NCBI RefSeq assembly: GCF_028640845.1
Contig: NC_080542.1
Location: 63,935,064 to 63,999,063, forward strand
Direction of reading: 5' to 3'
DNA length: 64,000 bases
Source: Ahaetulla prasina
Lineage: Eukaryota > Chordata > Lepidosauria > Squamata > Colubridae
Shown: positions 23,986 through 36,831 of the stretch, piece after piece
Layout: each line of letters starts with the position of its first letter
How positions within the stretch are numbered: the first letter of the stretch is position 1
The notes under the pieces: generated by a model
Told to the model about the DNA's origin: nothing
Databases searched by the model: none
What the model saw: only the letters and a program-made list of their open reading frames with translations
Position numbers and translations under genes: made by a program

Positions 23986-25920
23986 AGCTGATGTCACGGC
24001 GTAGTGGTATGGATGAGCAGTAGCTCCACAAAGTCCCACCAAATTCTTCTAGCCAGGAGGCTCTGCGGGGCTGAAAGTCACCCTGTAGAGGTGATGAAGA
24101 CAGAGGAGATGCTTTGGTAGTCGCGAAGAGAATGCAGTCTCCTTGTTTGACCCAAAGAAAGCCCCTTTAACCAGCAGAAGAAAAGATAGCCATTATGGCT
24201 GAACTGAAGCCATGGCAGCTGAAACAGAAGTGAAGAAACAAAAGATCCTGTAGCAGTATGCTCAGTCTGGGCAAGAACTTTCTAACTTTTGCCATGAAAT
24301 TTCCCCTAAAAAACACCCCCTTTGGAAAGTGGGACTCAATTGAGGTGAATAGCGATGACTAAGACCTGGAGCTACTGTCAGATTTGGAAAAGAAAGAAAA
24401 GAAATTGTAGATAGCAGCAACTTTAAAGATAAAGGATAGACTGGATTGGCTAGTTTTTAGCAATTTAAATCATTTCAAAATATACGTTTTGAATTACACT
24501 TTTATTGCCACCTTGATTTAAAGGACTTTGGAAAATTATAGGACAATATTTTTGGAGATATTTTATTCACAGCAAAAGCAGAGAAAAAGAGTAACAGTGA
24601 TACCTACTGGCTGGGGAAGACATCCTAGAACTGAAAAAAGTGGAAAGAGTGAATTATTTAGTCTTTAAATTAGCTGGAATGCACTAAAAACACCTACAAA
24701 TTGATTATACTTGGTGTTTGGAGACAGACTGTGAAAACATTTAATTCTTAGAACCTTGAGGATTACAAATATGCTGGACAGTGTGAGAGTGGGAAACAGC
24801 TTGGATTTATTTTGAAACTAAGTGAAGGTTGCTAATGGACTATTTAATGGAGTGATTTTGTGAACTGCTCTAATATTCGATTTTTGGGTGTGATGAATAA
24901 TTGGAACATTGGGGTTGTGATAGATTACTGAGTAACTTTTTAATTCATTAAAATAAGGCAAAATGGTACAACAGGGGGAAATAAGTGTATTATTAAAAGA
25001 AATATTATTGATGACAAGGAATCATAGGGAGATAAAGGAATTGATATGACCTAATTGTGGGACCAGAAAATTATGAGCAAATGACACTGAATAATGAATA
25101 TGAAATCCAGGAAGTAGAGGAGAAAATAGAAAGAACAGAGGAAAGGACGGGGAGGAAAAATGACAAATGATGCAAAAAGAAAAAGAAGAGATAGTAAAAG
25201 CTGATGAAATAGAAAAGGTAAATTACACTTCAAGAGATCAAAAAACAGAAGAAGATACATAGAAAGACACCCCTGAAGTGAGGAAAGGATTATTGAAAGT
25301 CCTACTGAAGGCTCAACAGAGTGAAGAGGTGATAGAGACAGATGAAATACTTAGATCAAACATGAACGATATAAGAAGATATAAGACCCCAAGGGAGGAG
25401 TATGGGAGATGTGTCAATAAGTCAATAAGATGAGATATGAAAATGGGCAAGAGGTGAGGGATAGAGGTACTATTTAATATAGGAGTTTTTCCATTAAAAA
25501 TTAGTAGAGAAATAGAAACTAGAAATGGGGAAAATATTACTTTTTAACTTGGGAACTGTTTTACTAATGGTTAGAAAATAGAGGCAGAAGTTAGAAATTT
25601 AGAATCAAGGAGGATATGTAAGCAAAGATGAAGTAATTATAAATAATAAATATTGAATAATTAGGATAAGTAAACATTATGATTAATAGACTTGGAGGAT
25701 AATGGTTATAAATGTGATGTTTACATGATGTTTATAATGTCTGATGTTATTAATTGATTATAGATAAAACTGAACAGAGCATTTAATTAAAGAATGGAAA
25801 ATGTTTAATAAGGATAAGTGAAAACCATGGTGAATAGATTTTGAGAATAACAGTCATAATTATTGTATGTATAAGTTTTATTATGTGTATTTAAAAGGGA
25901 TTGATCCCAGACAGTACACT
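23986..25920 (+). mobile_element. Possible degenerate L1-like 5' region
   Basis: A G+C-richer start (24000-24250), then purine-rich sequence with an open start at 24963 (MVQQGEISVLLKE) and lysine/glutamate-rich broken frames to about 25450. The layout (5' UTR, then a charged ORF1-like frame) suggests an old L1. I see no diagnostic motif, so this is a guess. Confidence 0.25.
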
Positions 25921-26645
25921 GCTTTTGTGAATATGGAAATTTTATACATAACAAAGAAAATTGCAACAACAACAACAACAATAATAATGATTTATCACTA
26001 TTATTTCAGTAATAATAATTGTGGAAAATAGATACTTAGAATTGCATTTCACTATCTTTTGAATCACAGAAGCATATTTTTGTGCTGTCACAACATCACT
26101 GGCAAGGTCATTTTTTCTCTTATTTTTTTCTTGTTGAGAAGGAAGACAATGTTAATGTTGATATATTTTTCTAAAATGTGCTTCTCTATCTGACAATACT
26201 TCAGACAATACACTGAGACTTTCACAAAGGATCCCTTGATGTAGAGACATTGGACAGGTGAAGAAGACAACAAGTGTTATGTTTATTAGTTTATTGGTAT
26301 AAATTAATAAAACAATCATGTATTGCTTTAAAGTAAGTAAGTCTGTCTCTGAAAGATTTCATTTATTTTGATTACTCATTTTATATTTGAAGAAAAAGCA
26401 GTTGCATCTCTCATTAACTGTGAGATTATTGTCAGTTTCAATTTTGAAAGAAATTTTTTTAGGAAATTGAGGATCTGTAATGCTGCTGTTGAGAAAAGAA
26501 AAAAAAAATGATTCCCAAGAACAATACTATCTAGACACTCAAGTGTTTAGATGCTTATCATATATTGGTTTCATTGTAATGGTCTATAATTAAATGGAGA
26601 AATTTTCCTAAATTGATTAGATTTCATTTCTGTTATGTTCTAACA
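25921..26645. other. Intron, nothing recognised
   Basis: A short (CAA)n/(TAA)n run lies at 25962-25990. The rest is unremarkable A/T-rich sequence. Confidence 0.45.
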
Positions 26646-26647
26646 GA

Positions 26648-26830
26648 AGCATGATGACGTAGTAGTAAAGATGCTCGCCTCTCACTCTGAAGCTTGAGAG
26701 TTCAATCCTAGGTAGCGGCAGATATTTCTGTTTTATGGAGCAAATTCCACATAGGCATCAGTAAACTCAGCTCTATGCAGATGCCCAACTCCACCTCAAA
26801 TTAAGGAATTACATGGTCGTAAAAATGGTG
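26648..26830 (+). mobile_element. tRNA-derived SINE
   Basis: An A-box-like 'tagtaaagatgctcgcc' (26664) and a B-box-like 'gagttcaatcc' (26698) lie about 35 bp apart, as in a tRNA-derived pol III promoter. The body 'gcagatatttctgttttatg' follows. The sequence is diverged. No 3' tail can be placed with certainty. Confidence 0.65.
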
Positions 26831-26839
26831 GGTTTTTAA

Positions 26840-27134
26840 AATTATATATATTCTTAGCAGAGTGGAATGGTTTGGTGAAATTTATGAAAAAATGTGCATT
26901 ATATAATCAGATTTATGATGCAAATAGTGTATATGTCTTTATCCATGTAGTTGGGATATTTGCATTTACGTCACCAGCATAAAGCGTCCCTTATGCTTTC
27001 GTGTCTAATTAAACTAAGCAAAAATACATTTATCAACATAGGTATATAACACTCCCTTTCTAAGGAAGAAAAGCATTATTACATCTCCCATTATTTTCTT
27101 AGATGTGATGAAATGATGCAGTTCAGTTTTCTAA
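26840..27134. other. Intron, nothing recognised
   Basis: Short A/T-rich gap between the SINE and the CR1 copy. Confidence 0.45.
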
Positions 27135-28040
27135 TCCATTGCATTTCCTCAGACATTAAGCTAGTAATAGGGGATAGATGGGAACTCATCAAATTTGCAA
27201 ATGACACCAAGCTGGCAGGAATAGCCAACACTCCAGAAGTGTTGTATCAAGATACAGATGGATCTTGATAGACTTGAGCATTGGGTGCTCTCTAACAAAA
27301 TGAAATTCAATGGTGAAAAAAGGAAGGCTCTACATTTAAGGAAGAAAAACAAAATGCACAGGTACAGTATATGTGGTGCCTTGCTCAATAGTAGTAATTG
27401 TGAGAGGGATCTTGAAATCCTAGTGGCTAACCATTTAGATATGAGCCAGCAGTATGCAGCAGCTGCCAAAAAAAGCTAACACAATTCTAGGCTGCATAAA
27501 CAGAGGGATAGAACCAAGATCACGTGAAATGTTAATGCCACTTTATAATGCCTTGGTAAGGCCACACTTGGAATACTGCATTAATTTTTGGTCACCACGA
27601 TGTAAAAAAGATGTTGAGACTTTAGAAAGAGTGCAGAGAAGAGCAACAAAGATGATTAGGAGACTGGAGGCCAAAACATATGAAGAACGGTTGCAAGAAC
27701 TGGGTATGTCTAGTTTGATGAAAAGAAGGACTAGGGGAGACATGATAGCAGTATTCCAATATCTCAGGGGTTGCCACAAATAAGAGGGAGTCAAACTATT
27801 CTCCAAAGCACCTCCAGAACAAGAAGCAATGGGTGGAAACTAATCAAGGAGAGAAGCAACTTAGAACTAAAGAGAAATTTCCTGATAGTTAGAACAATTA
27901 ATCAGTGGAACAACTTGCCTCCAGAAGTTGTGAATGCTCCAACACTGGAAAATTTTAAGAAGAGGTTGGATAACCATTTGTCTGAAATGGTGTAGGGTTT
28001 CCTGCCAGTGCTGGGGATTGGATTAGAAGACCTCCAAGGT
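27135..28040 (+). mobile_element. CR1/L3-like LINE, 3' third of ORF2
   Basis: The 5'-truncated copy starts at the RT catalytic block, here mutated to FANDTKLAG (usual FADD). It continues with [79 protein letters not shown] and the tail 'gacctccaaggtccc'. Frameshifts lie near 27470 and 27785. It runs straight into the pentamer array. Confidence 0.9.
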
Positions 28041-28186
28041 CCCATCCAATTCTGTCATTCTATTCTATTCTATTCTATTCTATTCTGCTCTGTTCTGTCC
28101 TGTCCTGTCCTGTCCTATCCTATCCTATCCTATCCTATCCTATCCTATCCTATCCTATCCTATCCTATCCTATCCTATCCTATCCT
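28041..28186 (+). repeat. Pentamer microsatellite seeded by CR1 3' end
   Basis: The array starts as (ATTCT)n and changes stepwise to GTTCT, GTCCT and finally a homogeneous (ATCCT)n of about 16 units. Neighbouring unit types differ by one base. Confidence 0.95.
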
Positions 28187-29267
28187 AATGTAGCAAGTTT
28201 AATAACAAACCAAGTAAAGAGTCCGACATTAGTGGGAAATTTTAATAGGTTTTCTGATAGGAATCTTGTTTAAGAAGAAGATTATAGTCTATAAAGCTAT
28301 GCAGACATAAACACATGGAACTAATAAGTTGGAAATTCTCAGAATAGTTGAACTTGCTATTTAAATATCAGCAATGTGAGACATCTGCTAAACTTTGCAA
28401 CCCAAGCTGTTTCACTATCTTTTGCATTCTAGCTATGAGAGCATCCAAAGTCTTCTAATAATCATGTTACTTTTTAAATTCAGCAGCATAAATCCAGCAT
28501 TAGTGCATTTATATTAACATATATTAATATAACATAAAGTATATCCATATGTATTAAATGTTTCCTAATACAAGAACACATTTTTAATCTACCTACCACA
28601 CTTCTTATATTATAGTCACAAAGTCAAGGTAAATTGTTAAACAAGAAATGCTACGCAATGTTCCTAGATTTGTTTACAGTAAGAACTTTATCTTTAGAAG
28701 TTGACACTGGGACCTGATTTTTTTTAAAAATAAAAGTCTTGTGCCTGAGCTATCTTTATTTCTATTAGTGTTTCTTTTTCCCATATTTGTTAAATGTCAC
28801 AACAAAAAGTCTGGCAAATGTGTTTCAAAAAAAGCCCCAAAATATCACCAATCAGGCAGTTTCTTTGCCGTCAATCATTTGTACATAGGAGCTTGATAAC
28901 CTTTTAAAAAGTTGTTTCATGCATGCTGATTATGACTATTCTGCACTAAGATCTTTTAAAGAAGTTTTTTTTTTCCCTTTCAAAACTGATCTATTACCAA
29001 GAAAGGGTTAAATCTGCTCTATTTTCTAGTGAATATGATCTAGGCAGATGTCAGTCCCTTCATTATTATCATGTTATATTCTTTAGAATGTCAAGAGGGA
29101 ACAACAATCATAGACAATATGCTTTCTATGAAGTGAAGTTATAGAGACACATTTTGCAAAAGAATTTACCAATCCTGTCACCATTCTCACACCACAGGAA
29201 CTGTCAAATACATTTAGTTACATTTATTTATTAGCTTTAAAAAGACTGAACAATAATCCCTGAATGT
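28187..29267. other. Intron, nothing recognised
   Basis: A/T-rich. No exon or named repeat. Confidence 0.45.
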
Positions 29268-29750
29268 TTATTTTATTTATTTTTTTTATTTATTAAATTT
29301 TTATACCACCCTTCTCCCGAAGGACTCAGGGTGGTGTACAGCCAGAATAAAAACAAAATATATACAATTTAAAACAACATTTAAAAAGAGCAAATTTTAA
29401 AGGCTGATTATTAAAATTTAGATTTAAAAATTTAAAATAATTAAGAATACCCAATTAAAATTCAACACTAATTATGCCAGTCCCGCTTTAATAAATAAAT
29501 ATGTTTTGAGCTCACGACGGAAGGTCCGAAGATCAGGCACTTGACGCAGGCCAGGGGGAAGTTCGTTCCAGAGCGTAACTGCCCCCACAGAGAAGGCCCT
29601 ACTCCTGGGGGCTGCCAGCCGACACTGTTTGGCGGACGGCACCCTGAGGAGACCCTCTCTGTGGGAGCGTACGGGTCGGTGGGAGGCAAAGGGTAACAGC
29701 AGGCGGTCTCGTAAGTACCTGGGTCCTAAGCCATGGAGCGCTAAGCCAAA
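29268..29750 (-). mobile_element. L2-clade LINE, 3' end
   Basis: On the minus strand: RSHREGLLRVPSAKQC, FSVGAVTLWNELPPG, LRTFRRELKTYLF, stop, then the 3' UTR ending 'gagtccttcgggagaaggg' and an A/T-rich tail near 29268. It is close to the L2 at 3263-6158 and is truncated just upstream of the C-terminus. Confidence 0.85.
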
Positions 29751-30379
29751 TGTTGCACTATTCCTGAAGTTGTCATGTGTAGGATGGGAAATGTTAGCAA
29801 ATCTCATGCCAGCTACTTTATTAGATATGAATGAGGAATTCGTTAGATTCCAAAGTGAATCAGCCTGATCTGCATTTTTGGATGGACAGGAGATCACATT
29901 TTGGAATGTGTTTTGACCTCTGAATTTCATAGATTTCTGGATCCAGTGCTTACAATATAACAAGGTGATCTCCCCAACGTGTTGACAATGGGCAAAGTTA
30001 AACTTCTGTGCAGTTTGTGATGCTAAAGTTTCTATTGTTGTACCATTCTCCTAAGAAGAAATAATGTGTGCATAAATGTGTGAAAAAAACAAAGAACAAT
30101 TTTAAGGCCTTTTCAAAGGTTCTTTGTGAATAAATTTCATCCAACACTGAAAGATTATGAAGGACTCAGACTGGAAATATGAAAGTTTGTTAAAGAAATT
30201 GACACAGAAAGTTGCAGTTGCGAAGAATGTTAACTTATGCATACCAACAAGAAAGTTACAAGTAAAAAGGACATGCTAGAACGATGCGAACTAAGATACA
30301 TAGATATATAAACTTTAGTAACTTCTATCTTATTATAATAGTAAATGGCATCCCTCTTTTGATAAGAAAGCTTATTAAC
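29751..30379. other. Intron, nothing certain
   Basis: It may include the U3 part of the LTR-like segment that follows; I cannot place its start. Confidence 0.35.
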
Positions 30380-30645
30380 ATATTAACATAAACATGATGT
30401 ATGAAGGAGGATAAAGTAGAAGAATCCAATCAAAAAAACATGTGTTAAGGAACCAATGTGTGATTGTTAGGGTGTTAACTTCCTTAATCATAACTGTATA
30501 AAATTTGTGCTTGTTCATTGTTTGAGGTCTTGGCTCCTTTAGCTGCTGAGACCCATTGCTGAAGTACTCCAATAAAAGAAGCTAGAAAAAGCCATTTTTC
30601 GTGTCTGGCGGTCTATATTGGCAGAGCATACACTGGGATCACCAT
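30380..30645 (+). mobile_element. Retroviral-type LTR, probable, U3/R/U5 part
   Basis: Signals in LTR order: a TATA-like 'ctgtataaaatttg' (30497), a pyrimidine-rich stretch, 'tccaataaaagaagc' (polyadenylation signal at 30571), and a short U5 ending near 'gcggtctatattggca' (30632). No gag, pol or env is visible on either side. It looks like an old endogenous-retrovirus LTR relic. The 5' edge and any target duplication are not seen. Confidence 0.5.
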
Positions 30646-30659
30646 GACCCTTTCAGAGC

Positions 30660-31630
30660 CCCATTCAGTTAAAAAGCAACAGTGGAAAACAAAATTCCCA
30701 CTAAAGAAACTCCATAGTAAATGCTCCCTAGCTATTGTAGATTGCAGAGTGACTATGATGTATTCACTACTGTTCTACAGAAAGAGAAAGAAATAGGTTT
30801 TTCAGTACATTTTATATACACTTGTCTGATATGAAAGTGTAATGCTACCAATGCTATTTTGCATATGAAATTTATAATGACTGATATGAAATCATAGATG
30901 TCATCATCTTAGGCCAACCAACACTTTTCTGTAACTGTGCCTATAGCAACTTCAGTGAGGAAGTGATATAAAATATAATAACAAAAATCAGAGCAGATGC
31001 TGAAGCTCTGGGGCTAGAAATAAAAGATTGATTTTGGCTCCAAAGACCAGATATAGTGGAAAAAATCAGATTGCTTCCCAATTTGAAAACAGATTGTCCA
31101 TAAGCTTCACAGTTCGCAAAAGAAACAGGTTTGATTCTGTTGCAATTCAATCAACCTTGGAATCCAAATCCTGTTGCCTAAAGGAAACCAAATTCCAATA
31201 ATAAAAGATCCACCCTTTTTGTGACTACTTTCAATGAATGTGAATCCAATCGCTGAATAATGATTTCAGTATCAAACTTTTTTGGGGTTAGAAATTTTTT
31301 CTTTATAATCAGACAATAATAAATGTTTAAAATAATGGTCTATATTAACTAAAAAATGTTAGTCTGTGCCCTGCATTTTGGGAAGAAAGAAGATGACCTC
31401 CAACTTTCTTTCAAGTATCTGAAGAATATCATAGTAATAGCTTCTTTCATACTTGTTTTTTTTTTTAAAGGCTAAATGTACGTAGTTTTCCCTCAAGTTC
31501 TCCTTGATGGACTATCCTTCCAGCCTCATCTTTATTCCAATTTGTTTTAATATGTAAGCATTCAAAATATTTTCACTTTACTAGTTTGGAGTTACTTAAC
31601 ATGACCTGCAAAATGCTTTCATCAAAACAG
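30660..31630. other. Intron, nothing recognised
   Basis: No exon, named repeat or notable structure. The minus open frame 30941-31150 shows no domain. Confidence 0.45.
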
Positions 31631-31635
31631 CTTAA

Positions 31636-31765
31636 ACAACAAAGAATCATAGGACTGGAAGGGACCTTGGAAGTCATTTAGTTTAACCACTGCCTTTGGC
31701 AGGAAACTTTATACCATTCTGAACAAATGGCCAATTATTATTTTTTGAAAACCTCCAGCAAACCA
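31636..31765 (-). mobile_element. CR1/L3 3' tail, antisense
   Basis: 'ggactggaagggaccttgg' to 'gaaaacctccagcaaa' is the reverse complement of the CR1 C-terminus and tail. It lies head-to-head with the next CR1 copy. Confidence 0.75.
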
Positions 31766-31779
31766 ACCACACTCAACAT

Positions 31780-32795
31780 GTAATCCTCAATGGACCAACC
31801 ATACTCAAAGTGTAATCTTCAATGGAACTGCATCTACATGGAGGGAAGTATGCAGTGAAGTACCCTAAGGCTCTGTTTTAGGTCCAGTACTCTTCAATAT
31901 CTTCATCAATGATTTGGATGATGGGATAGATGGGGAATTCATCAAATTTGTAGATGACACCAAACTGGTAGGAATAGCCAACACTCCAGAAGATAGGCTC
32001 AAGATACAGAAGGATCTTGACAGACTACAACATTGGATGCTATCTAACAAAATGAAATTCAATGGTGAAAAAAGTAAGGTTCTACATTTAGACAAGAAAA
32101 ACAAAATGCACAGGTACAGTATATGTGGTATCTTGCTCAATAGTAGTAACTGTGAGAGGGATGTTGGGGTCCTAGTGGACAGCCATTTAAATATGAGCCA
32201 GCAGTGTGCAGCAGCTGCCAAAAAAGCCAACATAGTTCTAGGTTGCATAAACAGAATCAAGATCACGTGAAGTGTTAATACTACTTTATAATGCCTTGGT
32301 GAGGCCACACTTGGAATACTGCATTCAGTTTTGATCACCAGGATGTAAAAAAGATGTTGAGACTCTGAAAAGAGTGCAGAGAAGAGGAATAAAGATGATT
32401 AGGGGACTGGAGGTCAAAACATATGAAAAACTGGGTATGTCTAGTTTGATGAAAAGAAGGACTAGGGGAAACATGATAGCAGTGTTCCAATATCTCAGGG
32501 GTTGCCACAAAGAAGAGGGAGTCAAACTATTCTCCAAAGCATCTGAGGGCAGAACAAGAAGTAATGGGTGGAAAGTAATCAAGGAGAGAAACAACTTAGA
32601 ACTAAAGAGAAATTTTCTGACATTTAGAACAATTAATTAGTGGAACAACTTGCCTGCAGAAATTGTGAATGCTCCAACACTGGAAGTTTTAAAGAAGATA
32701 TTGGATAACCATTTGTCTGAAGTGGTATAGGGTTTCCTATATCACTAAGCAGGGGATTGGACTAGAAGACCTCCAAGGTCCCTTCCAACTCTGTT
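31780..32795 (+). mobile_element. CR1/L3-like LINE, RT motif B to 3' end
   Basis: The copy begins near RT motif B ('ggtccagtactcttca') and keeps a catalytic FVDDTKLVGIAN (31945). It continues through [36 protein letters not shown] and LVRPHLEYC, with stops and frameshifts near 32270, 32335 and 32638. It shares most of its sequence with the copies at 27135 and 56990. Confidence 0.9.
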
Positions 32796-32885
32796 ATGCT
32801 ATTCTATTCTATTCTATTCTATTCTATTCTATTCTATTCTATTCTATTCTATTCTATTCTATTCTATTCTATTCTATTCTATTCT
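32796..32885 (+). repeat. (ATTCT)n array after CR1 tail
   Basis: About 17 nearly perfect ATTCT units begin at the end of the CR1 3' UTR ('ctctgttatgctattct'). Confidence 0.95.
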
Positions 32886-32964
32886 TATAGTGCACATAGA
32901 AGGCAAACTGTTTCATGAATTGTTCTTAGTGACAGGAAATTTTTCCTTACTTCTAGGTTGGATC

Positions 32965-33160
32965 TCTTTTGAACAAGCTTCTAGCCATTGCTTTTTGTCC
33001 TGCCCTCAGGTGCTTTGGAGAATAAGTGCAAAGTATCCTCCCTGTCACTATCCTTTAAGAACCAGAAAACAGCTATCATGTCATCCCAGAACCAATATTG
33101 GACACAGTATTCCAAGTGTGGCCTCATCAGTGCAATATAAAACGATACTATAACTTCTCA
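32965..33160 (-). mobile_element. CR1/L3 fragment, antisense, old
   Basis: 'agctatcatgtcatccc' and 'acagtattccaagtgtggcc' are reverse complements of the CR1 RT region near 27560 and 27735. Well diverged. Confidence 0.6.
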
Positions 33161-35477
33161 TGATGCTTGATGCTCTCTCTCTGTTGATGCAGCCTTCATT
33201 AGTATTTTTTTTTTGCAGCTGTAGCACTCTACTGGCTCATACTTAAGTGATGACTCACTAGTGCTTAACTGCTCTGTTCTGAACACATTTTCCCTCATTT
33301 TCCAGACTCCAAGAATGTACTTTTATGGTGGCTACATGAGATGCATTCTTATCCCAATATTTTTGAGAAAAAGAAATAAAACTGAACATTCTCAGAATTT
33401 TCTAGTGAGTCCAATTCCAATTTTGAACTTTTTAAATGTAATATGCAGATAAGGGTAAATCTTTCTTGCCATTAATCCATGGAAACTAATGATTCTACTA
33501 AAAGATACTAAAGGATTGCTATAAACGTGTGGAGAATCGGTACACAGAAATAGTGTATCTGTATAAGAGATTGAGGGCAGGAGGGTCCATTAATTCTTTC
33601 ATAGTAGTGGCAGAGTATTTATTGGTTTAAGGAAAAAAAGAAACTATATATGGGAAGGCGATTACCTTACTTTTTGCAGCTATTTGGTGAACTTTTAGTC
33701 AAACTATTAAAATTTAAAAAAATAAGCGTTATGTTGTAGATGAACAAATTTAATATACATAGACCACCACCAAACTGGCCTGGGCATATGAAAGAGAAGA
33801 AGAGGCAGAGAAACTAAAGAGCAATCAAATAAAACAAGTCAATATACTGCAGATAGAATTAGCTTGGTTTTAAACCTAAAAGTAAGTAGTAATGTACTGA
33901 TGTAATGATTTTCAGAAAATTAGCTGGTGTAATGGCACCAAATTAATCAATTATTGGCATTTTAGTGAACAACTAAGAAAAAATAAACAAGCTAGATTAA
34001 AGCTCACATTACACTAAAACTAAAGCTTATATCCACTGCCCAATATTCTGACACTGGATACTGGGGGAATGAGGAAACAACTCTACAACACAGACATAGA
34101 GTTAAACATTATTTCATTTTCTACAAACTCTCTCCAGAATAATGCAGTTGCAGACAGATGGAAAAAGAGAATGGAAGAAAGGATAAAGCAAGCTGATAAG
34201 ACTGCACAGTGGCTTTACAAAAGCTGACAAACAATTCCAAAATGTATTCCTGAAAAGGGAATCAGAAATGGAGGCTGTCAGATGCTGACAGTAAAAATGT
34301 TTCTTCAATGTCACAATTCTCAGGAAATGCCTACACAACACTGAGAAAAAAAATTAAATTTAAAAGGATACATTTTAATACATAAGATTTAATAATTTAA
34401 AACAAAAAACAAATGAAAATGATAAGGTTTCTGAATAGTAGGCAAAGTGCTTAAAACATAATTCAGAAAAACATATTTTAAAAGGACTAAAAATTAAGCA
34501 TCAAGAATCATCCTTGGTAGTGAGGGAATCTTGTACATGCCATGATTCATGCCTAGGCTTATGCTGGATATTTTTAAAATAACATTTTAAGCACATTTGC
34601 TTGGGAAAGAATAAAAGTGAACTAGTATGAACAGTTATTGAAGTCTAAAGAATTGGAGGGTGTGTTTATTTTTCACGTCTGGGAAATTAAACATTTTTAC
34701 TCAGCTGTTGATGCAGAATTTACTTTCTTTGAATTGTTTTTTAAACAATTTGCAAGATCAAAAAAATATGGCCAGTATTTGTCATGATGTGTGACATACA
34801 AGGAAGAGAATTATAGAGCATTTTTCTTGATACTTGATGTGGAACAGGATGCAAAGTCAAATGAAATCTCTTTGGAAAAGTTACCCATATTTATGACTTA
34901 TTCATTTATGCCCCAATCCCTCTTTGCCCCCTGTTGTGCATCTGTTGAATTCCAAAAAGTTCCTCCATGATTTAAAGTTATACTTTATGATTTTATTATT
35001 ATCATTTATTTGCCAGAAGAGACCTAATGTTTTTCTTAAGCTTTTCTACTCTAGGATAAATAAATAAATTTTATTGCACAAGTTTATACACAAGAATCTT
35101 CTCAGACTGATGAATTGCACCTGGGTGAAATTAAGATAAGGTTCAATGGCATTCAAGGGGTGGTGGTGAGTCAGACTGTGACCTCTTATACCCACTTAGG
35201 GAATCCAGACTAATTCCCTGTTTGACTCCTTATTCTGGCTGTCTCTCCTACATCAGCTTGTTTCATTCTCAAAATATTCCACAATAGGGTTATTACACAG
35301 ATGGGGAAATGGGCCTGATCTGAAAACTAGATCCAGCTGTTCCTGTCCCAATGGATTTCTACTAGAATTAAATTGCGGGGGGGGGGGGAAAACAAATTTC
35401 TCCAAGTAGGAAGATATAGGATACTTCATACAGGTTGTAGCAGGTAATCAATCATTCTATAAGCCGTATCTAGAGCA
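33161..35477. other. Intron, nothing recognised
   Basis: A/T-rich, no splice-bounded exon. A G11 run lies at 35378. The minus open frame 34114-34341 shows no domain. Confidence 0.45.
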
Positions 35478-35787
35478 GAAGGGGCGTTGGTTTTTACCTG
35501 ATACGCTCCTTCTCGTTGGGTGGAGATAGCATCCAGGAATGGGTTGACCTCATCTGCTTAGCTGATTGGACTGAGTCTGTCAGAGGTGATAGGACGCACC
35601 TCTGTTGTTTGGGCTCCCCAGCTTTTGGTGAAGATGAAGTGACAGACTCGACGTGCCATGCTCGAAGATGTTTTCCTTATGGACCGAGGACCAGACGGTC
35701 TTCAGGATGGGGCTGGATGCTATCTCCACCCAATGAGAAGACCAATGCCCCTCCTCCATAGTGGTGGAGATAGCATCCAGGAATGAG
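35478..35787. repeat. Imperfect palindrome with extra copy of its arm
   Basis: The left arm 35509-35537 ('cttctcgttgggtggag' then 'atagcatccagg') is matched in inverted orientation at 35713-35740 with one mismatch. The outer parts 'ggggcgttggt' (35481) and 'accaatgcccc' (35741) also pair, with 17 extra bases on the left. A third, direct copy of 'ggagatagcatccaggaatg' lies at 35766. The loop is about 175 bp. I cannot name the element. Confidence 0.7.
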
Positions 35788-36095
35788 GCAAACAATAGAT
35801 TCAAACTTAATGTTAATCGCTTCAATCTTGATTGCAGAAAATATGACTTCAGTAACAGAGTTGTTAACGCTTGGAACACACTACCTGACTCTGTGGTTTC
35901 TTCTCAAACTCCCAAAAGCTTTAACCAAAAACTGTCTACTATTGACCTCACCCCATTCCTAAGAGGTCTGTAAGGGGCGTGCATAAGAGCACAAAAGTGC
36001 CTACCGCTCCTGTCCTATTGTTTCCTTTCATTATATATACGCTTATATGTTGTATAGTTGTTTCATGCTTATGCTTATATATACTGTTGTGACCA
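35788..36095 (+). mobile_element. Family A LINE, 3' end
   Basis: NNRFKLNVNRFNLDC, KYDFSNRVVNAWNTLPDSVV and FLRGL-stop (35971), then the 3' UTR 'taaggggcgtgcataagagc' to 'atactgttgtgacc' and A-rich tail. It has no frameshift, so it is one of the younger copies. It joins the palindrome directly at its 5' truncation point. Confidence 0.85.
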
Positions 36096-36099
36096 AAAA

Positions 36100-36830
36100 A
36101 AAAAAAAAAGCTGGTTGGCCAATGGGTGTGCTGTAGTCTGGTCTGAAGTCCCCTCCTCTGCATGGACACGCTGAAGCCAAATGTCACCTCTGCCAAGGCG
36201 AAGATGTCCAGATAAAGTATTCTGTATTAATTTAGCCTAAGGACCTTTTTAACATAGAATTATCAGTCTTAATATTCTAACCTGATTCACATAGGTGAAT
36301 AGATGATGCCTTTATCTCCAAACTGGGGAAAAAATGTATCTGTTGATCTGCAATCAGGCAAATGTTACATGCAAAAGATAAGGGTTAATTTATTTTAGTC
36401 CTAGTTATGTCAGGGAATAGGCAAAAGCATAAGCATATCATGTAAAGTTTATACAAATATTTATTTTTCTACAAAAGCATAGCTTTGAATTCATTTATAG
36501 GTTGATTTATGAGATTTAGTCACCACCTCAGTCTCAGGAGTACAACAAGCAATCTAGAAAAATAAGCCTTGGTGACAGGTTTCTACTATTAAGGGTACTA
36601 TAACAATAATACTTTTAATAGTATAAACAACATCTGCCATTTTCCTATTCCAGGTTCTTGGATGGAATAGATGGATTAAAATCCAGTCTAAACATCTGGC
36701 TGACTGTGCAACCAACCATAATATTAAAAATAGTAAACAGTAAAGCTAACCATTCTTGTGCTGATGACCACATTATGACTTTGAAAGGTCTTTTTGAAAC
36801 AGGCAAAGTTTCAGTCGTTTTACCTCATCC
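36100..36830. other. Intron, nothing recognised
   Basis: No exon or named repeat. The plus open frame 36658-36882 shows no domain. Confidence 0.45.
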
Positions 36831-36831
36831 T

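Noticed and set aside
26648..26760. Possible tRNA gene
   Set aside because: A and B boxes are present, but the cloverleaf is not complete and the sequence continues as a SINE body.
32796..32885. CRISPR-like array
   Set aside because: The 5-bp unit without spacers is a microsatellite; the genome is eukaryotic.
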